A program made the translations under genes and the position numbers. The notes under the pieces are model-generated. The model was not told where the DNA came from. It was given only the letters and a program-made list of their open reading frames with translations, and did no database searches. Below, piece by piece: positions 40,386-51,449 of a stretch of DNA of 64,000 bases; position 1 is the first letter of the stretch; every line of letters begins with the position of its first letter. The stretch is from contig JAHDVF020000016.1 in assembly GCA_022606425.2 (NCBI GenBank), positions 774,501-838,500 on the forward strand, written 5' to 3'. This DNA is from Lepidostoma basale. Its lineage: Eukaryota > Arthropoda > Insecta > Trichoptera > Lepidostomatidae.

Positions 40386-41093
40386 TGACGCTTCCCTGAG
40401 GTTTGGGTTAGAAATGAACCACAGCAAAATCAAAATCATGAGTCCGTCCAACAGAAATATAAAAATTGATGACAAAATAATTGAAACTGTTGAAGAATAC
40501 ATCTACCTCGGACGTAAGTTTACAAATGGGAAAAGAAAACCAGGTGGCAGAAATACCCAGAAGAATTGGACTTGGTCGGGCAGCCTTCGGAAAGCTCAGT
40601 CATATAATGAGAAACAAGGATATCCCCATTCATTTAAAGGAAAACCTACGAAGCATGCATTTTGCCTGTGATGACATATGGTTTGGAAACAATGTCCCTG
40701 ACCATAAATATTGTCCACAAATTGAAATGCGCGCAACGATCCATGGAGCGGCAAATGTTGGGCATAAGTCTGAGTGATAGAATTACAAATAAAGAAATCA
40801 GACGCCGAACAAAAGTCGCCGATATCATGGATCGGATCGCAAAATTGAAATGGCAATGGGCAGGACACGTAGCCAGACAGCCAAGTTCAAGATGGACTCC
40901 CAAAGTTTTAAAGTGGAGGCCATGGGAAAACAAAAGGGGTGTCGGTCGGCCACAGAAGAGATGGGCCGACGATATTGTTGTGGTCGCCGGGAAAAAATGG
41001 ATTGAAGCGGCACAGGATAGAGAAAAATGGAGACAGATGGAAGAGGCCTACATCCAGCAGTCGAGGGAAGGCTAGGAAGAAGGAGAAGAAGAG
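40386..41093 (+). mobile_element. LINE (family D) C-terminal part
   Basis: Frames read IETVEEYIYLGRKFTNGKRK (shifted), PVMTYGLETMSLTINIVHKL, QRSMERQMLGISLSDRITNK, LKWQWAGHVARQPSSRW, RPWENKRGVGRPQKRWADDI and REKWRQMEEAYIQQSREG, then an AAGAAGGAGAAG tail. It is the best family D copy. Confidence 0.87.
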
Positions 41094-41174
41094 ATTTGAT
41101 TTGATTTAAGCAGGTCGATACATTTTACTGCTATAAAATATGTAAAACTTCTTAATCGATATTATAACAATTAT

Positions 41175-41345
41175 TATATTTAAAACGTCAATGAAATAAA
41201 ACGACGTTTTTTGGGGATTACTTCCACTTTTGTCCTTATTTCGACAGCGACCCTAGCGAAACCGAATAGAAACATAGTTTTTAAAAGGCGTATTTAATTG
41301 AATTGTTATTTAAAATGAACCTAAATCAAGAGATTTCAGTAAAAA
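41175..41345. repeat. Palindromic repeat FB1, partial
   Basis: It reads ATGAAATAAAACGACG, TTTGTCCTTATTTCGACAGC, CCTAGCGAAACCG and TTAAAATGAACCTAAATCAA. Confidence 0.6.
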
Positions 41346-41484
41346 AAATTGGATTATAATACATATTTGTTAAAAATATGAAAACACGTACATATACGAG
41401 TACATCATATGGACACATTAATTCCACGTTTCAAAGTAACTTTCCATGCGCCATTGTGCGTTTTTCAATTAAAATATAACAAAT
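41346..41484. other. Short unassigned stretch
   Basis: Nothing recognised. Confidence 0.3.
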
Positions 41485-41635
41485 GTCAGTGCTGCGAGTC
41501 TGGGGGTGGTCGCCCCCAGGGGGCGGAGCGCCGCTGGGGAGGGGGCGACACGACAGTGTGACGTGGCGCCCTCCCCTGTCCGGATAGCACGCGCGCCCCC
41601 CGCCAGGCCAGCGGGCCTCTGCACACCCCACTGAC
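41485..41635. repeat. GC-rich island with hairpin and short inverted ends
   Basis: It is strikingly GC-rich against an AT-rich background. Seven-base ends GTCAGTG (41485-41491) and CACTGAC (41629-41635) are inverted. CTGGGGG at 41500-41506 pairs with CCCCCAG at 41513-41519. Its frames show no known domain. It may be a small GC-rich MITE. Confidence 0.45.
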
Positions 41636-41640
41636 TTTAC

Positions 41641-43257
41641 AATGACACAAATACGTCACTACGTCAGTACACACCCACTTGTACTGCATTCGAATTGAAA
41701 GTTCCATTTTTAAATCATCTTTTCATTGCAATATATAAATACATATTTATGTATTTATTAAGGGTAACATACAGCGATATCAATAACATGTATATATTTT
41801 TTAATTTGATTTTATACAAAAAATACAATACAATGATCTCATATAACATTGCCCATTTTATTTAATATATTTCCGTCATCGCTCGCTTAACCGTCGCGTT
41901 GCCATGTGGTCAATTGAGTTTCCACTGCCAATTTAAAGTTGATTTTCTTAAAACCTATGGACCCTAATATTATAAAAAATTGTAATCCTCCATTGAAGTG
42001 TTCTCAATATTTCGTAATAAAAAAAAAAGCAAAAAATTACTTCCTTCATCCCAAAAAAAAAATATTTCTAAGACTGCCCTCACCTTCATTCGTGTTAAGG
42101 TAGAATTTGTTTTGCTAATATTTACAACTTTATCAAAAGTGACAAATACTTACTCGCTGTTTTGAACGTATTATAAATTATATGTTTGGCTTTTTCAAAA
42201 GGTACGTAATAATACCGACTGTGGATGGAAATGCAGCACGCAACTTAATAATATCAGAACTGTGAAAATATTAACACTTTACCAAAAGGGACAAATATTA
42301 ATACGTACTCGTTGTCTTGAACGTACCATACATTTTGCCTAGGTGCCTTTATCATACGTAAAATCTCGTAAAGTCTCGCCCCGCGGCGCGAGCGCGGGAC
42401 AAGTTTATACTTGGTGTCCAGTTGCTCGTATGCTGTGACGCATTCCATATCAGAAATCGCATGGTTCCAGAAAAAATTAATAATGATATGTTTTTCAAAT
42501 AATCCATGTATGTTATAGATATCGATCTATTCCTAATGAAATTCCCTACAAGATGACATAAATTAAATTTTGATTCATCGAGTCATATGCTTGATATTTA
42601 GATAAAGTTAGCGGTAAACTGAACTTACCACATTTTTTGAACACGGTACGTTAAGGGTTAACTAATCCCGATGCAATGGACGATAAACGCTAAAATATTT
42701 CAATCGTACCCAGTCTACCCTATGTTACACTAGCAGACCCGACAACGTTTCGCTATTGCTATATTCGCGTATACCTATGCATACAGGACGTATGATACAG
42801 GATATCTAAATTAAACAAATACAATTGAAGTTCCATGAAAAATTCATTTAAGCCTCCCAACAATGTTTTTTCTCCAAATTCGAATACAAGTCGTTTAACA
42901 ATGAAATCCATTAATGATTTCAATTTTTGCTTGGATCTACTGAAGTTATAACTGACAATACGAGTACCTGACGCCATCTCTCGGTGAATCACACCATACA
43001 CAATTGAAAGCTTACAGCAATATTAGTTCAACCCAATATAGACTCCAATGTCCCGGCGTTAAATGATTTATTTGCCTGTCACTCAAAGAATTCATTTATA
43101 TGCGTTTTAAAGCTGCATTAACATTCGGTTTGTATCAAATAAACTTTTTAATCCTTCGCCCAAGTAATATTAATAAACAATGAAAATTTCGTCGCAATTG
43201 GTTCAGTATTTTTTGTCGAGTCTATCGGTCTCAACAAACTTCAAACTGTTTTCAATG
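41641..43257. other. Unassigned 1.6 kb
   Basis: No gene domain or repeat shared with the rest of the window. Minus-strand frames at 42254-42448 and 42759-43001 are not recognisable. AATACGTACTCGTTGTC and a diverged form repeat near 42150 and 42300. Confidence 0.35.
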
Positions 43258-43262
43258 CGGCA

Positions 43263-45098
43263 CACAGTGGTCCGGATTTGGGAAACAGTGGACTTAGGAA
43301 CCAAAGTCATTATTTCGATTTGAAAAAAATTGCTTGCTGTAGAAAATCTAATTTGTAACAATATTTGTCATGTTCAACTTTTCGTTATTTGGAGCCTAAC
43401 ATGGTTTAAAAAAATACAAACGAAAAAAATGTATGGAGTAAAATTGAATTATATTTTTTTCTCAATATATTTTAAATTGCAAGCAACGAAACTTTTTGTA
43501 TATTAACGTATGTAATTAGTACTTTATGTCCATATTTTTTCTTTCCAATATACTTGCAATCTTGGCGTTAAATTGCAGTTGAACTTTAAAAAAATATTTT
43601 TTATTTCACAACACAACAAATGTTTCTGCCAGAAGATTTGGTTGGGTGGTTATGATGCAAAATTATTTCTTTATTACAAATAAGAAAACCAAAATTGCCT
43701 ATCACCTCCAGTTTTTTAAATATTCTCCAAAAACTGCATTTTAAAGTATGAAAACCCATGCTTACAAATATAATGTTATTATAATGGAGTGCTACATAAT
43801 AATTTATTTTATGAATGAGTCGTTACTGCATTTTTTAAGAATTATACGAAACAAATAAATAATTATTAGCACCTTCTTTATGGTAATAATTCACCGTTAT
43901 GACTTATTTGATGAATCATTAAAGGAATTTACTGCACTTTCTAAGAATTATATGGAATAAATAATATAAAATTGCTGCGGATGGAGTATCTGTAATAATA
44001 GTAGCTACTTTGCCATCTATCATTGTCATGTGCAGCTCATGGGTAATTTCGTAATTACCGCATTTTGATGCAACCAAATTACGTATTTCTTCCTTCATTG
44101 CCGCATTTTCTTGGTTGACAAAGTCAATGGTTTCTTTTGCGAACTGGAATTTGACAGGCCTACAGTAAAACGTCGAAGATGGCTTCGGATTTTCCCAAAT
44201 GACCACATTGTTCGACTCCAACTTCAAAGGAACAAGGCTCGTCATGAACACCGAAGACTCATCAAATTCTGTCAGTTCACTTTTCTGCCTATAATTGCTT
44301 TGTGTTGAAGATCCGTCGAATCCCCATTTGCTTGTTAGCTTCAGATTCCCACTCGAAATACCTAGTTTGTCTCCCACAATTTGCAGGATCTTCTGAATAG
44401 TCAAATCCAAAATCGCCGAGATTTTTAAAGAAAATCTTTAATGATTCATCAAATAAGTCATAACGGTGAATTATTACCATAAAGAAGGTGCTAATAATTA
44501 TTTATTTGTTTCGTATAATTCTTAAAAACTGCAGTAACGACTCATTCATAAAATAAATTATTATGTAGCACTCCATTATAATAACATTATATTTGTAAGC
44601 ATGGGTTTTCATAATTTAAAATGCAGTTTTTGGAGAATATTTAAAAAACTGGAGGTGATAGGCAATTTTGGTTTTCTTATTTGTAATAAAGAAATAATTT
44701 TGCATCATAACCACCCAACCAAATCTTCTGGCAGAAACATTTGTTGTGTTGTGAAATAAAAAAATATTTTTTTAAAGTTCAACTGCAATTTAACGCCAAG
44801 ATTGCAAGTATATTGGAAAGAAAAAATATGGACATAAAGTACTAATTACATACGTTAATATACAAAAAGTTTCGTTGCTAGCAATTTAAAATATATTGAG
44901 AAAAAAATATAATTCAATTTTACTCCATACATTTTTTTCGTTTGTATTTTTTAAAACCATGTTAAGCTCCAAATAACGAAAAGTTGAACATGACAAATAT
45001 TGTTACAAATTAGATTTTCTACAGCAAGCAATTTTTTTCAAATCGAAATAATGACTTTGGTTCCTAAGTCCACTGTTTCCCAAATCCGGACCACTGTG
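43263..45098 (-). mobile_element. Transib-like element with very long inverted arms
   Basis: The 5-base duplication CGGCA (43258-43262, 45099-45103) is exact. Ends read CACAGTGGTCCGGATTTGGG on both sides, as inverted repeats. Arms of about 660 bases (43263-43922, 44438-45098) are almost identical in inverted orientation, enclosing about 515 bases with a transposase remnant. The GC-rich 5-base duplication, the CACAGTG end and the remnant all fit the Transib superfamily. The long arms are unusual and suggest rearrangement into a foldback form. Confidence 0.88.
43975..44430 (-). pseudogene. Transib-like transposase remnant
   Basis: Transib transposases are the relatives of RAG1. The remnant reads DLTIQKILQIVGDKLGISSG, LTSKWGFDGSSTQSNYRQK (candidate first catalytic Asp in GFDGS), VIWENPKPSSTFYCRPVKFQ and LHMTMIDGKVATIITDTPS (candidate second Asp). 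It ends where the remnant stops matching the family, near 43975. The last catalytic Glu and both ends of the protein are absent. The central frame is uninterrupted over about 150 codons. The family call rests on remembered motifs. Confidence 0.75.
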
Positions 45099-45109
45099 CG
45101 GCAGCACGA

Positions 45110-45640
45110 CTTAAAAAAGGTGTTCCAAAAAACTCGCATATTTCACAACATCTAAAAGATCTTCACTGGCTCAAGTGTCCTGAAAGAATCCAGTATAAAC
45201 TATGCTGGACGGTTTTTAAAGCGCTTCACAGAATGGCACCAGCCTATATACCTGAACTTTGTGTTGCTGATAGCCCTAACTTGCGGAAATCTACGCTTCG
45301 ATCAGCAAACTCCTTGGCAATAGGCAGATTAGTTGAGCCAAAGCGCAACCCCCGGACAAATTTCGGAGATCGGGCTTTCGCAGTGGCAGGTCCGTCCGCC
45401 TGGAATATGCTTCCTGCACGCCTCAGATGCATTGACAATCCCACAGACTTTAAATCTCACCTAAAAACCCACCTTTTCAAAATATCCTATAAAATGTATG
45501 CAACGGTTATCTGATTGCTGGTGTCACATGCAGCTCTCGTGGCTAAAAACATTGTCAAAGCGCCCTTGAGGTGAGCTATTCACGAAAACGGCGCTATACA
45601 AATTAGCCTAGTTATTATAATTATTATTATAGCAACGAAC
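45110..45640 (+). mobile_element. L2/CR1-like LINE 3' end
   Basis: After LKDLHWL-like codons (frameshifted), the frame 45233-45514 reads APAYIPELCVADSPNLRKST, FGDRAFAVAGPSAWNMLPAR and DFKSHLKTHLFKISYK, the usual end of L2/CR1-type polyproteins. The tail is GGCGCTATACAAATTA with ATTATTATT. It starts right after the Transib duplication, so Transib appears to have inserted at or near it. Confidence 0.82.
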
Positions 45641-45659
45641 ATTGCCTTTTATTTATATA

Positions 45660-46015
45660 CTCGTAGATTAATGAAATCGTCCGTCTTCTAGAAGTTTTGT
45701 TATATGTATTTTAGATGGAATTACATGTTTCGCCCTTCTAAGGCATTGTCAAATGTCACACTTTATCACTTTTGATAATCACTTTATTATATTTTTACAG
45801 TGTGAAAGGCGTTACCACTGTGGAATTCCATTGTAAAATCTATGGATTTGAAAAACAACGCCGTTTATGTTTTTCGGAGGTGACCTCCATTCTCAGGTGT
45901 AAATATTATTTGAAGGGCGAAATCTAAAATATAATCTAACTCCTAGAATACAGACGTTTTCATCTATGTTAATTATTTAATATAGAGTTTTACATAATTA
46001 TTTAAGAAACAATAA
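45660..46015. repeat. Foldback MITE M with an insert
   Basis: The left arm is CGTCTTCTAGAAGTTTTG and GGAATTACATGTTTCGCC. The right arm is ATACAGACGTTTTCATC and TTAATTATTTAATATAGAGT. The middle holds extra sequence including TTTTTCGGAGGTGACCTCC. Confidence 0.65.
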
Positions 46016-46019
46016 TTGA

Positions 46020-46440
46020 CTATGCAGTTTTATAAAAAATCTCTGCGTATCCCGCGAGTTACAGACCGTAGTGATTATGAAACGTTATGTAGTTATTATG
46101 TATTTGGGGTAGTTTTTCATCCCCATGCTGCTAGGGCAGGCGCTGTGTCCCGTGGGGATGTTCGCCGTTGACTTTTCAATGTATTTTAATTGAATCTAGA
46201 ACCGAGGCGGTAATAATGGGTGCCGTGCTCGTATTGGGTTTCTATTAGGTCCTGCGCGATGCGTAATATTGTTATAATCTACAGCAGTATCCTTAGCTGC
46301 GTGCTCTTGCCATCAAAATCAACTTTTATATTAAAATATCCTTCAGGGGTAATCAACCCACACATATAATAACTATTTACATTTTACAACATTTTTTAAT
46401 GTATACAAATACTTGTAGACGAATACTGGTTTTTATTTAC
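46020..46440. other. Single-copy interval
   Basis: A moderately complex stretch (GGCGCTGTGTCCCGTGGGGA, ATGGGTGCCGTGCTCG) that is not repeated in the window. No coding domain. Confidence 0.35.
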
Positions 46441-46860
46441 CCATTGCGGGTTATCAATTCAAGGATTAATTGTATCTCAATAGAGACGAAGATCCAAATT
46501 GGAAACAGAATATGGTGATCGAGGTGTTAACAGGACTTATGACCTGTCATTGGTTGGGTTAAGCGCACGCTTTATTTAATACAACATCCCCATTCCACCC
46601 TTCTTACGACCACCATGCCTGACAAATTTTTGGAAGTTGTACCTATATATGTGTTAATTTGTAACACCCAACTTCACATGTTAGTTTCAATCTTCACACT
46701 AGCGCCATCTATTAAGATTAAATTTAAGCACTAAGCAACCCATCCAATGAGAGGTCATAAGTCCCGTTAACACCTCTATCACCATATTATGTTTCCAATT
46801 TGCATCTTCGTCTCTATTGAGATACAATTAATCCTTGAACTATTTAAATGTTTAAATAAG
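46440..46860. repeat. Foldback MITE family P, complete
   Basis: The left arm from TCAAGGATTAATTGTATCTC (46458) through AGGACTTATGACCTGTCATT is repeated inverted at 46730-46852. Arms are about 115 bases. Confidence 0.75.
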
Positions 46861-47104
46861 CATTCCATAAAAAGTTTAAAGACCATAATTTAAATAATTT
46901 TTCACCGTAGGTTTCTTAAAATTGCCCTTTAACTAATATATTGTATTTTAGTTTATTTTCTGTTAATACCTATATTATTTAGTAGATCTGACATAACCAT
47001 TTTATTGTGCAACTTACTTCCTACGGCCATGCAATTCTTGAAGAGTTTTAGCCTCCTTGATGATTTTCCACCAAGCTCCTCGATCCTGCGCCTTTCATTT
47101 AATT

Positions 47105-47640
47105 TTTTTTTCATTTCATTTATTTATTTATAAATATTACAAACATAACAGTTGCGTCCAAGTCTTCTGCATTCTCAAAATTACATAATAAGATATACAT
47201 ATTTTCAAAATAACATTTAAAAAAATAACAAAATACATATTTTACAACCATACGAGTTTACAGACAAACAAAACAAATGGACATATTAGACCTGACCAAA
47301 TATGAAACCTTCAAAATCGTACACAGAATGACCATGGAAAAGACAACAGACAGCATTTACAAACTAACTAAAAATTCAGACATACTCGTACACAGACACC
47401 GGATCAGGAACTGCGACAGATACCACTTACCGATTGCACGAACTAAGACAGGACAATCAAGGATATTGAACAATGGACTGAAACTTTACAATGAACTACC
47501 AAAAGACACAAGGAGACTCACTACAACTCAATATTAAATATATCTGAAACAATACATAATTAATAGTAAGATCTAAAAATGTATCCATATAACCCAATTG
47601 GGTTTTAAAAAAAATAAATTAAATAAAATAAATACTACGG
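47105..47640 (+). mobile_element. LINE (family I) C-terminal fragment
   Basis: The frame 47277-47537 reads LTKYETFKIVHRMTMEKTTD, RHRIRNCDRYHLPIARTKTG and LNNGLKLYNELPKDTRR, then an AAATAAATTAAATAAAATAA tail. The YNELP segment is typical of LINE polyprotein ends. The clade is undetermined. Confidence 0.65.
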
Positions 47641-47654
47641 CATCAGAGATAACA

Positions 47655-47788
47655 ATCACAACATTGATATTGCATCCCTGAGGCAACTCACACTATCACG
47701 AAATATGTCCACCTCCGAGGCGACCCGATTAAGCAATAAGATTGCCCTACCCACTGCAGCGCGGCAAATAAAACAACCTGTGCTCCTT
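47655..47788 (-). mobile_element. LINE (family B) fragment
   Basis: The minus strand reads as a diverged form of the VGRAISLLN-VSSEIDVFHV segment (AGATTGCCCTACCCACTGC, TCCACCTCCGAGGCGACC). Confidence 0.55.
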
Positions 47789-48062
47789 GTGCCTTTTGCT
47801 TTAGCAGTCCAATTCGCCCAACCTAGCCAGATCAGCCAGACCATTGTCCATTAGGCGCTGTCTAGGCCTTCCTAGAGGTCTTACTCCAGTCGGTCTAGAC
47901 TTGTACAGGGTCTTGATTGCTCTGGTCTCTTCGGCTCGGCATACGTGCCCAATCCATGCTAGGCTCTAGGCTCTCACGGTGCTCGTTATAAGGGGCTGCT
48001 GGGTCATCGTACGGATCTCTCGGTTGGTTTTATGCTTCCAAGTTCCCGCTGCAACACCGGGT

Positions 48063-48589
48063 AAGCCACCAATATGAAGGGTAGCTAATTGAAAATAAAG
48101 TTTACTAAAAAATCTTAAAGAGCATATTGATACTAATATTGACTCCCCCTGACAATCCCCCAGGGGTCTCATTTGGCAACTGGCAACATTGAATTACATC
48201 TTCCTCGCCTGTCTATTGTTTGGCACCCCTGATATTAGTGTAATGGCCCTACCCCGAGTTACACGAGTGTGTACATAGGAAGTCATATTCTCCATTATTT
48301 CACCATGTACCACCCTGCAATGTACCATAATGTTATGTAAGTAGGTACTTGCAGATAAAATATATTCGAGAGGGGCGAAAAAATAAGCGAACGCTGCTTA
48401 CTAACACCAAAGTCACAAGTTGGCACACTTGCGTCATGATCGAGGGGGGTAAAATACCCATTAGTTCAAATCATACTCTATGGTAAGTTCCAGAAGCGTC
48501 GTGAAGGCAGCATCAGACGAATAACTTAAACTGGACAAAGCATTAACGATTGGGACGGCGTAAAAACTATGTAATAGCTATGCCAAACC
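48063..48589. other. Unassigned interval
   Basis: No known gene or shared repeat. Minus-strand frames are not recognisable. Confidence 0.35.
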
Positions 48590-48993
48590 AAAGCTTTCTT
48601 TAGATTAATCAGGGTATATTTCGAGAACTCGGCCGTGCTGGAGGATGTCGGTCTTTTTGTCCTTGATAGATATCTCCGACAGCGACAGCACAGATTTTTT
48701 TACCTACCGGCCGCCAGAACCAATCTGCCTCTGGTGACACTTTGCGGGAAGAGCAATTAGTCTGCTGAACTCGGTCTCCTCAGAGATCGACATCTTTCAT
48801 ATTAGTGAAGGTAAGTTCAGGGGACAAATACTCTCGACTTTAGAAAGAATCTTGTCTTCCTAATGTCGAACCATCTCTAATGCGTTCCTGGTATTATTTT
48901 GTATGTGTATAATATTTGACCTGTACTCAATAGATGTCTTAAACATGTATGATGTTTGTGATGTCTTTTGAGTAAATAAACTGATTTGATTTT
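48590..48993 (+). mobile_element. LINE (family B) 3' end
   Basis: It encodes a YFENSAVLEDVGLFVLDRYL-like stretch, RQRQHRFFYLPAARTNLPLV and SEIDIFHISE. The 3' UTR and a TGAGTAAATAAACTGATTTG end follow. Confidence 0.8.
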
Positions 48994-49320
48994 CTTCTAT
49001 ATTCGCCATACTTTGTATTGTTATGATGCATTATTTCTCTTTTTCTTTTTTATATACTTTGTATACACAACACTTACATTAAAAAAATAAAATTACGCAG
49101 ACATGTTTCGCACAACCCGTCCTTGTTCAGTGATACATATTATAAAGATACATATTTAAAATATTATAAAATTGTTTACATGACTCGACGGATGTTTTGA
49201 TTTGATTTGAAAAAAGATTTTTTACAATTTTTATTTTATTTTCATTATTTACAATGAACTTTTGCCATAAAATTTCAAATAACAAAATAATTTTTTTATA
49301 CTTCTTTCAACTTTTATATT
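48994..49320. other. AT-rich interval
   Basis: It contains a small repeat piece at 48995-49020 (TTCTTCTATATTCGCCATAC) that is inverted relative to one near 1628. Nothing else. Confidence 0.35.
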
Positions 49321-49324
49321 TTTT

Positions 49325-49475
49325 GAAAAATGATATAAAATTCCATAATAAATACAATAATTAATATGAATAAAAATGTCTGTTTTCTAGAAGAATCTTG
49401 ATAATGCCTTAGTATAAATATAATAAAACTTCCAGAAGGCACTTCACTTTCAAGTGAATTAATTATTTAAACTCA
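49325..49475. repeat. Foldback MITE M, partial
   Basis: AATGATATAAAATTCCATAA, AATTAATATGAATAAAAATG and TCTGTTTTCTAGAAG are present with a short right side. Confidence 0.6.
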
Positions 49476-49904
49476 TTTTTACTAGCCAGTTCCATGTTTC
49501 ACTTCCATAAGGTGTGTAAATAATAATTAATTTTGTATATCATAAATAATACTTTAGAATTATTGCTTGAGTTTTATTGTTATTAAAATTATAATGTCGC
49601 AGATAGGAGGTTTCCTATTAATAACATTACAAAAATGGCTTGTTCTTTTATTGAAGAGTCTCGGCAGGCGCAGATCCCAATCTCGGGGATACAATAATCT
49701 GTGGCGAGGAGAAACCCGAAACCCGAGTTCAGAACCCGACACCCGGTATCCCTCTACAGGGTGCCACAAAGCCTGCTGAAATCGAATTACCGGCCCACAT
49801 TAAAGTGTCAAGAAGTATTTCTTGTGGCCCATTGTGACGTAACTCGCCATAGGGTGTGTGGAATGTTATGTACTTTTTTATTAGTAATTAAAAACTAACT
49901 CAAT
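49476..49904. other. Unassigned, with a small LINE A piece
   Basis: 49480-49515 is a minus-strand family A scrap (CCAGTTCCATGTTTCACTTC). The remaining frame at 49567-49779 has no domain I recognise. Confidence 0.35.
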
Positions 49905-50185
49905 AAATAACTTTCACGCCGTTTCCTCGGAGGAGTAGGTAGGAGGGATAAACCGCTACACTGACAAACCTCTCAAGGTTCCTCTATATTCGTACACCGT
50001 GACACTTAAAGATGTCGATTTTTTAGACTTAAAATATACCAGACTTTTATAAATAATTAATTTCTTTATGCCATGTTTTCCTCGTCTGTACTCAGCTTCT
50101 TTTTCCATTCACACTGTTTGCATATTTTTTTTACCAATCATCTCTCATCCATTCGTTCTATACGCGCAAACCATCTAATTCATGG
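49905..50185 (-). mobile_element. LINE (family A) 3' end, old
   Basis: The minus strand reads CACGCCGTTTCCTCGGAGG, CTCTATATTCGTACACCGTG, ATGCCATGTTTTCCTCG and TCTCATCCATTCGTTC. It is cut by the family B' insertion at about 50190. Confidence 0.65.
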
Positions 50186-50195
50186 ATCTGCTGTT

Positions 50196-50530
50196 CCTGA
50201 TGCGACACCGCCGACATCAATTGTTCTTTGCTCCGTCACGCAGAATCAACCTGCCTTTGGTGATGCCAGTAGGAAGAGCAAGGATTTAGACATTTTCAGT
50301 ATCATTGAGGCGGTCTTCATAAAATGTATATCACAAATTCTGGAAAGAGTACTGCCTCACTGACGTCGACATATTTGGGTTCCTTCTGATATGTATATTT
50401 TTTGATTTCATGTCGTTGTTTTATCTTTGTCACATCGTTTTATGTCCAAATGAGTCGCCTAAATGTTTTTCGTTTGTAATGTCTTATTTGTATAAATAGA
50501 TGGTCCAAAATGTGGAGAAAAAAAATCAAT
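50196..50530 (+). mobile_element. LINE (family B') 3' end
   Basis: It encodes a RHQLFFAPSRRINLPLVMPV-like piece and the end SQILERVLPH, then a 3' UTR ending in AATCAATCAAAATCAAATAA. It is similar to 62205-62450. Confidence 0.7.
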
Positions 50531-50539
50531 CAAAATCAA

Positions 50540-50900
50540 ATAAAATGCGTCAATTTAAAAAAATGTCTCATTTGATGTTAGGTACTCTAAAAAAGTGTGT
50601 TTGACACAAAGTGCACGGTTAAAAAGGAAAAATTAAAAGTGTCACCATTAAAAAGTGTCAATTTTAAAAAATGTCTCATTTAATGTTACTCTTAAAAAGT
50701 GTCACTGACATAAAATGCACGGTCAAAGAGGAAAAAATATATGTGTCACCATTAAAAAGTGTCAATTTTAAAAAGCGTCAATTTTATAAAAAGTCTGTGT
50801 AAAAAAAAGAAACTGACATTAAGTGAACGGTCAAAAAGAAAAAAATAAAAGTGTCACCTTTTAAAAGTGACAATTATTAAAAGCGTCAATTTAAAAATTT
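50540..50900. repeat. Tandem array rich in AAAAGTGTCA
   Basis: Roughly three units of about 110-130 bases, each with AATGTCTCATTT-like, TGCACGGT and GTGTCACCATTAAAAAGTGT blocks. Within a unit, AAAAAGTGTCA-like words recur with variants. No coding capacity. Confidence 0.75.
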
Positions 50901-50904
50901 CGTC

Positions 50905-51448
50905 AGAAGCAAAAATGGCAGTACACAACGGAGTTCTAGTGCCAAAGCTTCACTTGTCGTATATGGAAGTGAAGCTTGGAGCTGGCAATAGATGCCATAG
51001 AAATGAGATCACTGATGAAAGCAGGATGAACGCCGTAGAAATGAGATCACTAAGAAGAATGTGCGGGAAAACGTTGTATGATAGAATACCGAACGATGAA
51101 ATAAGAGAGAAATGTAAGGCAGATGACTGCATCATGGATAAAATTAAAAAAGGATCCTTGAGATGGTTTGGACATATGGAACGAATGGATGAGAGAAGAA
51201 TGGTTAAAAAGTTGTACACAAGCAGCGTGAGTGGAAAAAGAAGCCGAGGACGACCGAGGAAAACATAGCATAACCAAATTAATCAATTACTAAAAGGCGG
51301 CCACATTCGAAGTCGGAATAATCGACGTGCGTACATGGTACGATGTATGAATGTAGAGGAAGGCCGAGAGCATTGTGGCGATCCATCCTCTCTGCCTACC
51401 CCTCCGGGGAAATGGCGTGATGGTTAGTTAGTTAGTTAGTTAGTCAAT
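50905..51448 (+). mobile_element. LINE (family A, second subfamily)
   Basis: The frame 50867-51268 reads AKMAVHNGVLVPKL, INAVEMRSLRRMCG with a small duplication, MERMDERRMVKKLYTSSVSG and KRSRGRPRKT, then a stop. The 3' end continues in another frame, and the TTAG tail is at 51425-51444. Confidence 0.85.
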
Positions 51449-51449
51449 T

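Larger units (their letters stand above)
47018..48062 (-). mobile_element. LINE (family H) 3' part, interrupted
   Basis: Minus-strand family H lies at 47018-47092 (GCCATGCAATTCTTGAAGAG) and 47789-48062 (TTTTGCTTTAGCAGTCC to AAGTTCCCGC). It matches 56783-57080 continuously, so 47093-47788 is later material. Confidence 0.75.

Noticed and set aside
41431..41707. Pro/Arg-rich reading frames on the minus strand as a gene
   Set aside because: They come from the composition of the GC-rich island; no start context, splice site or domain supports them.
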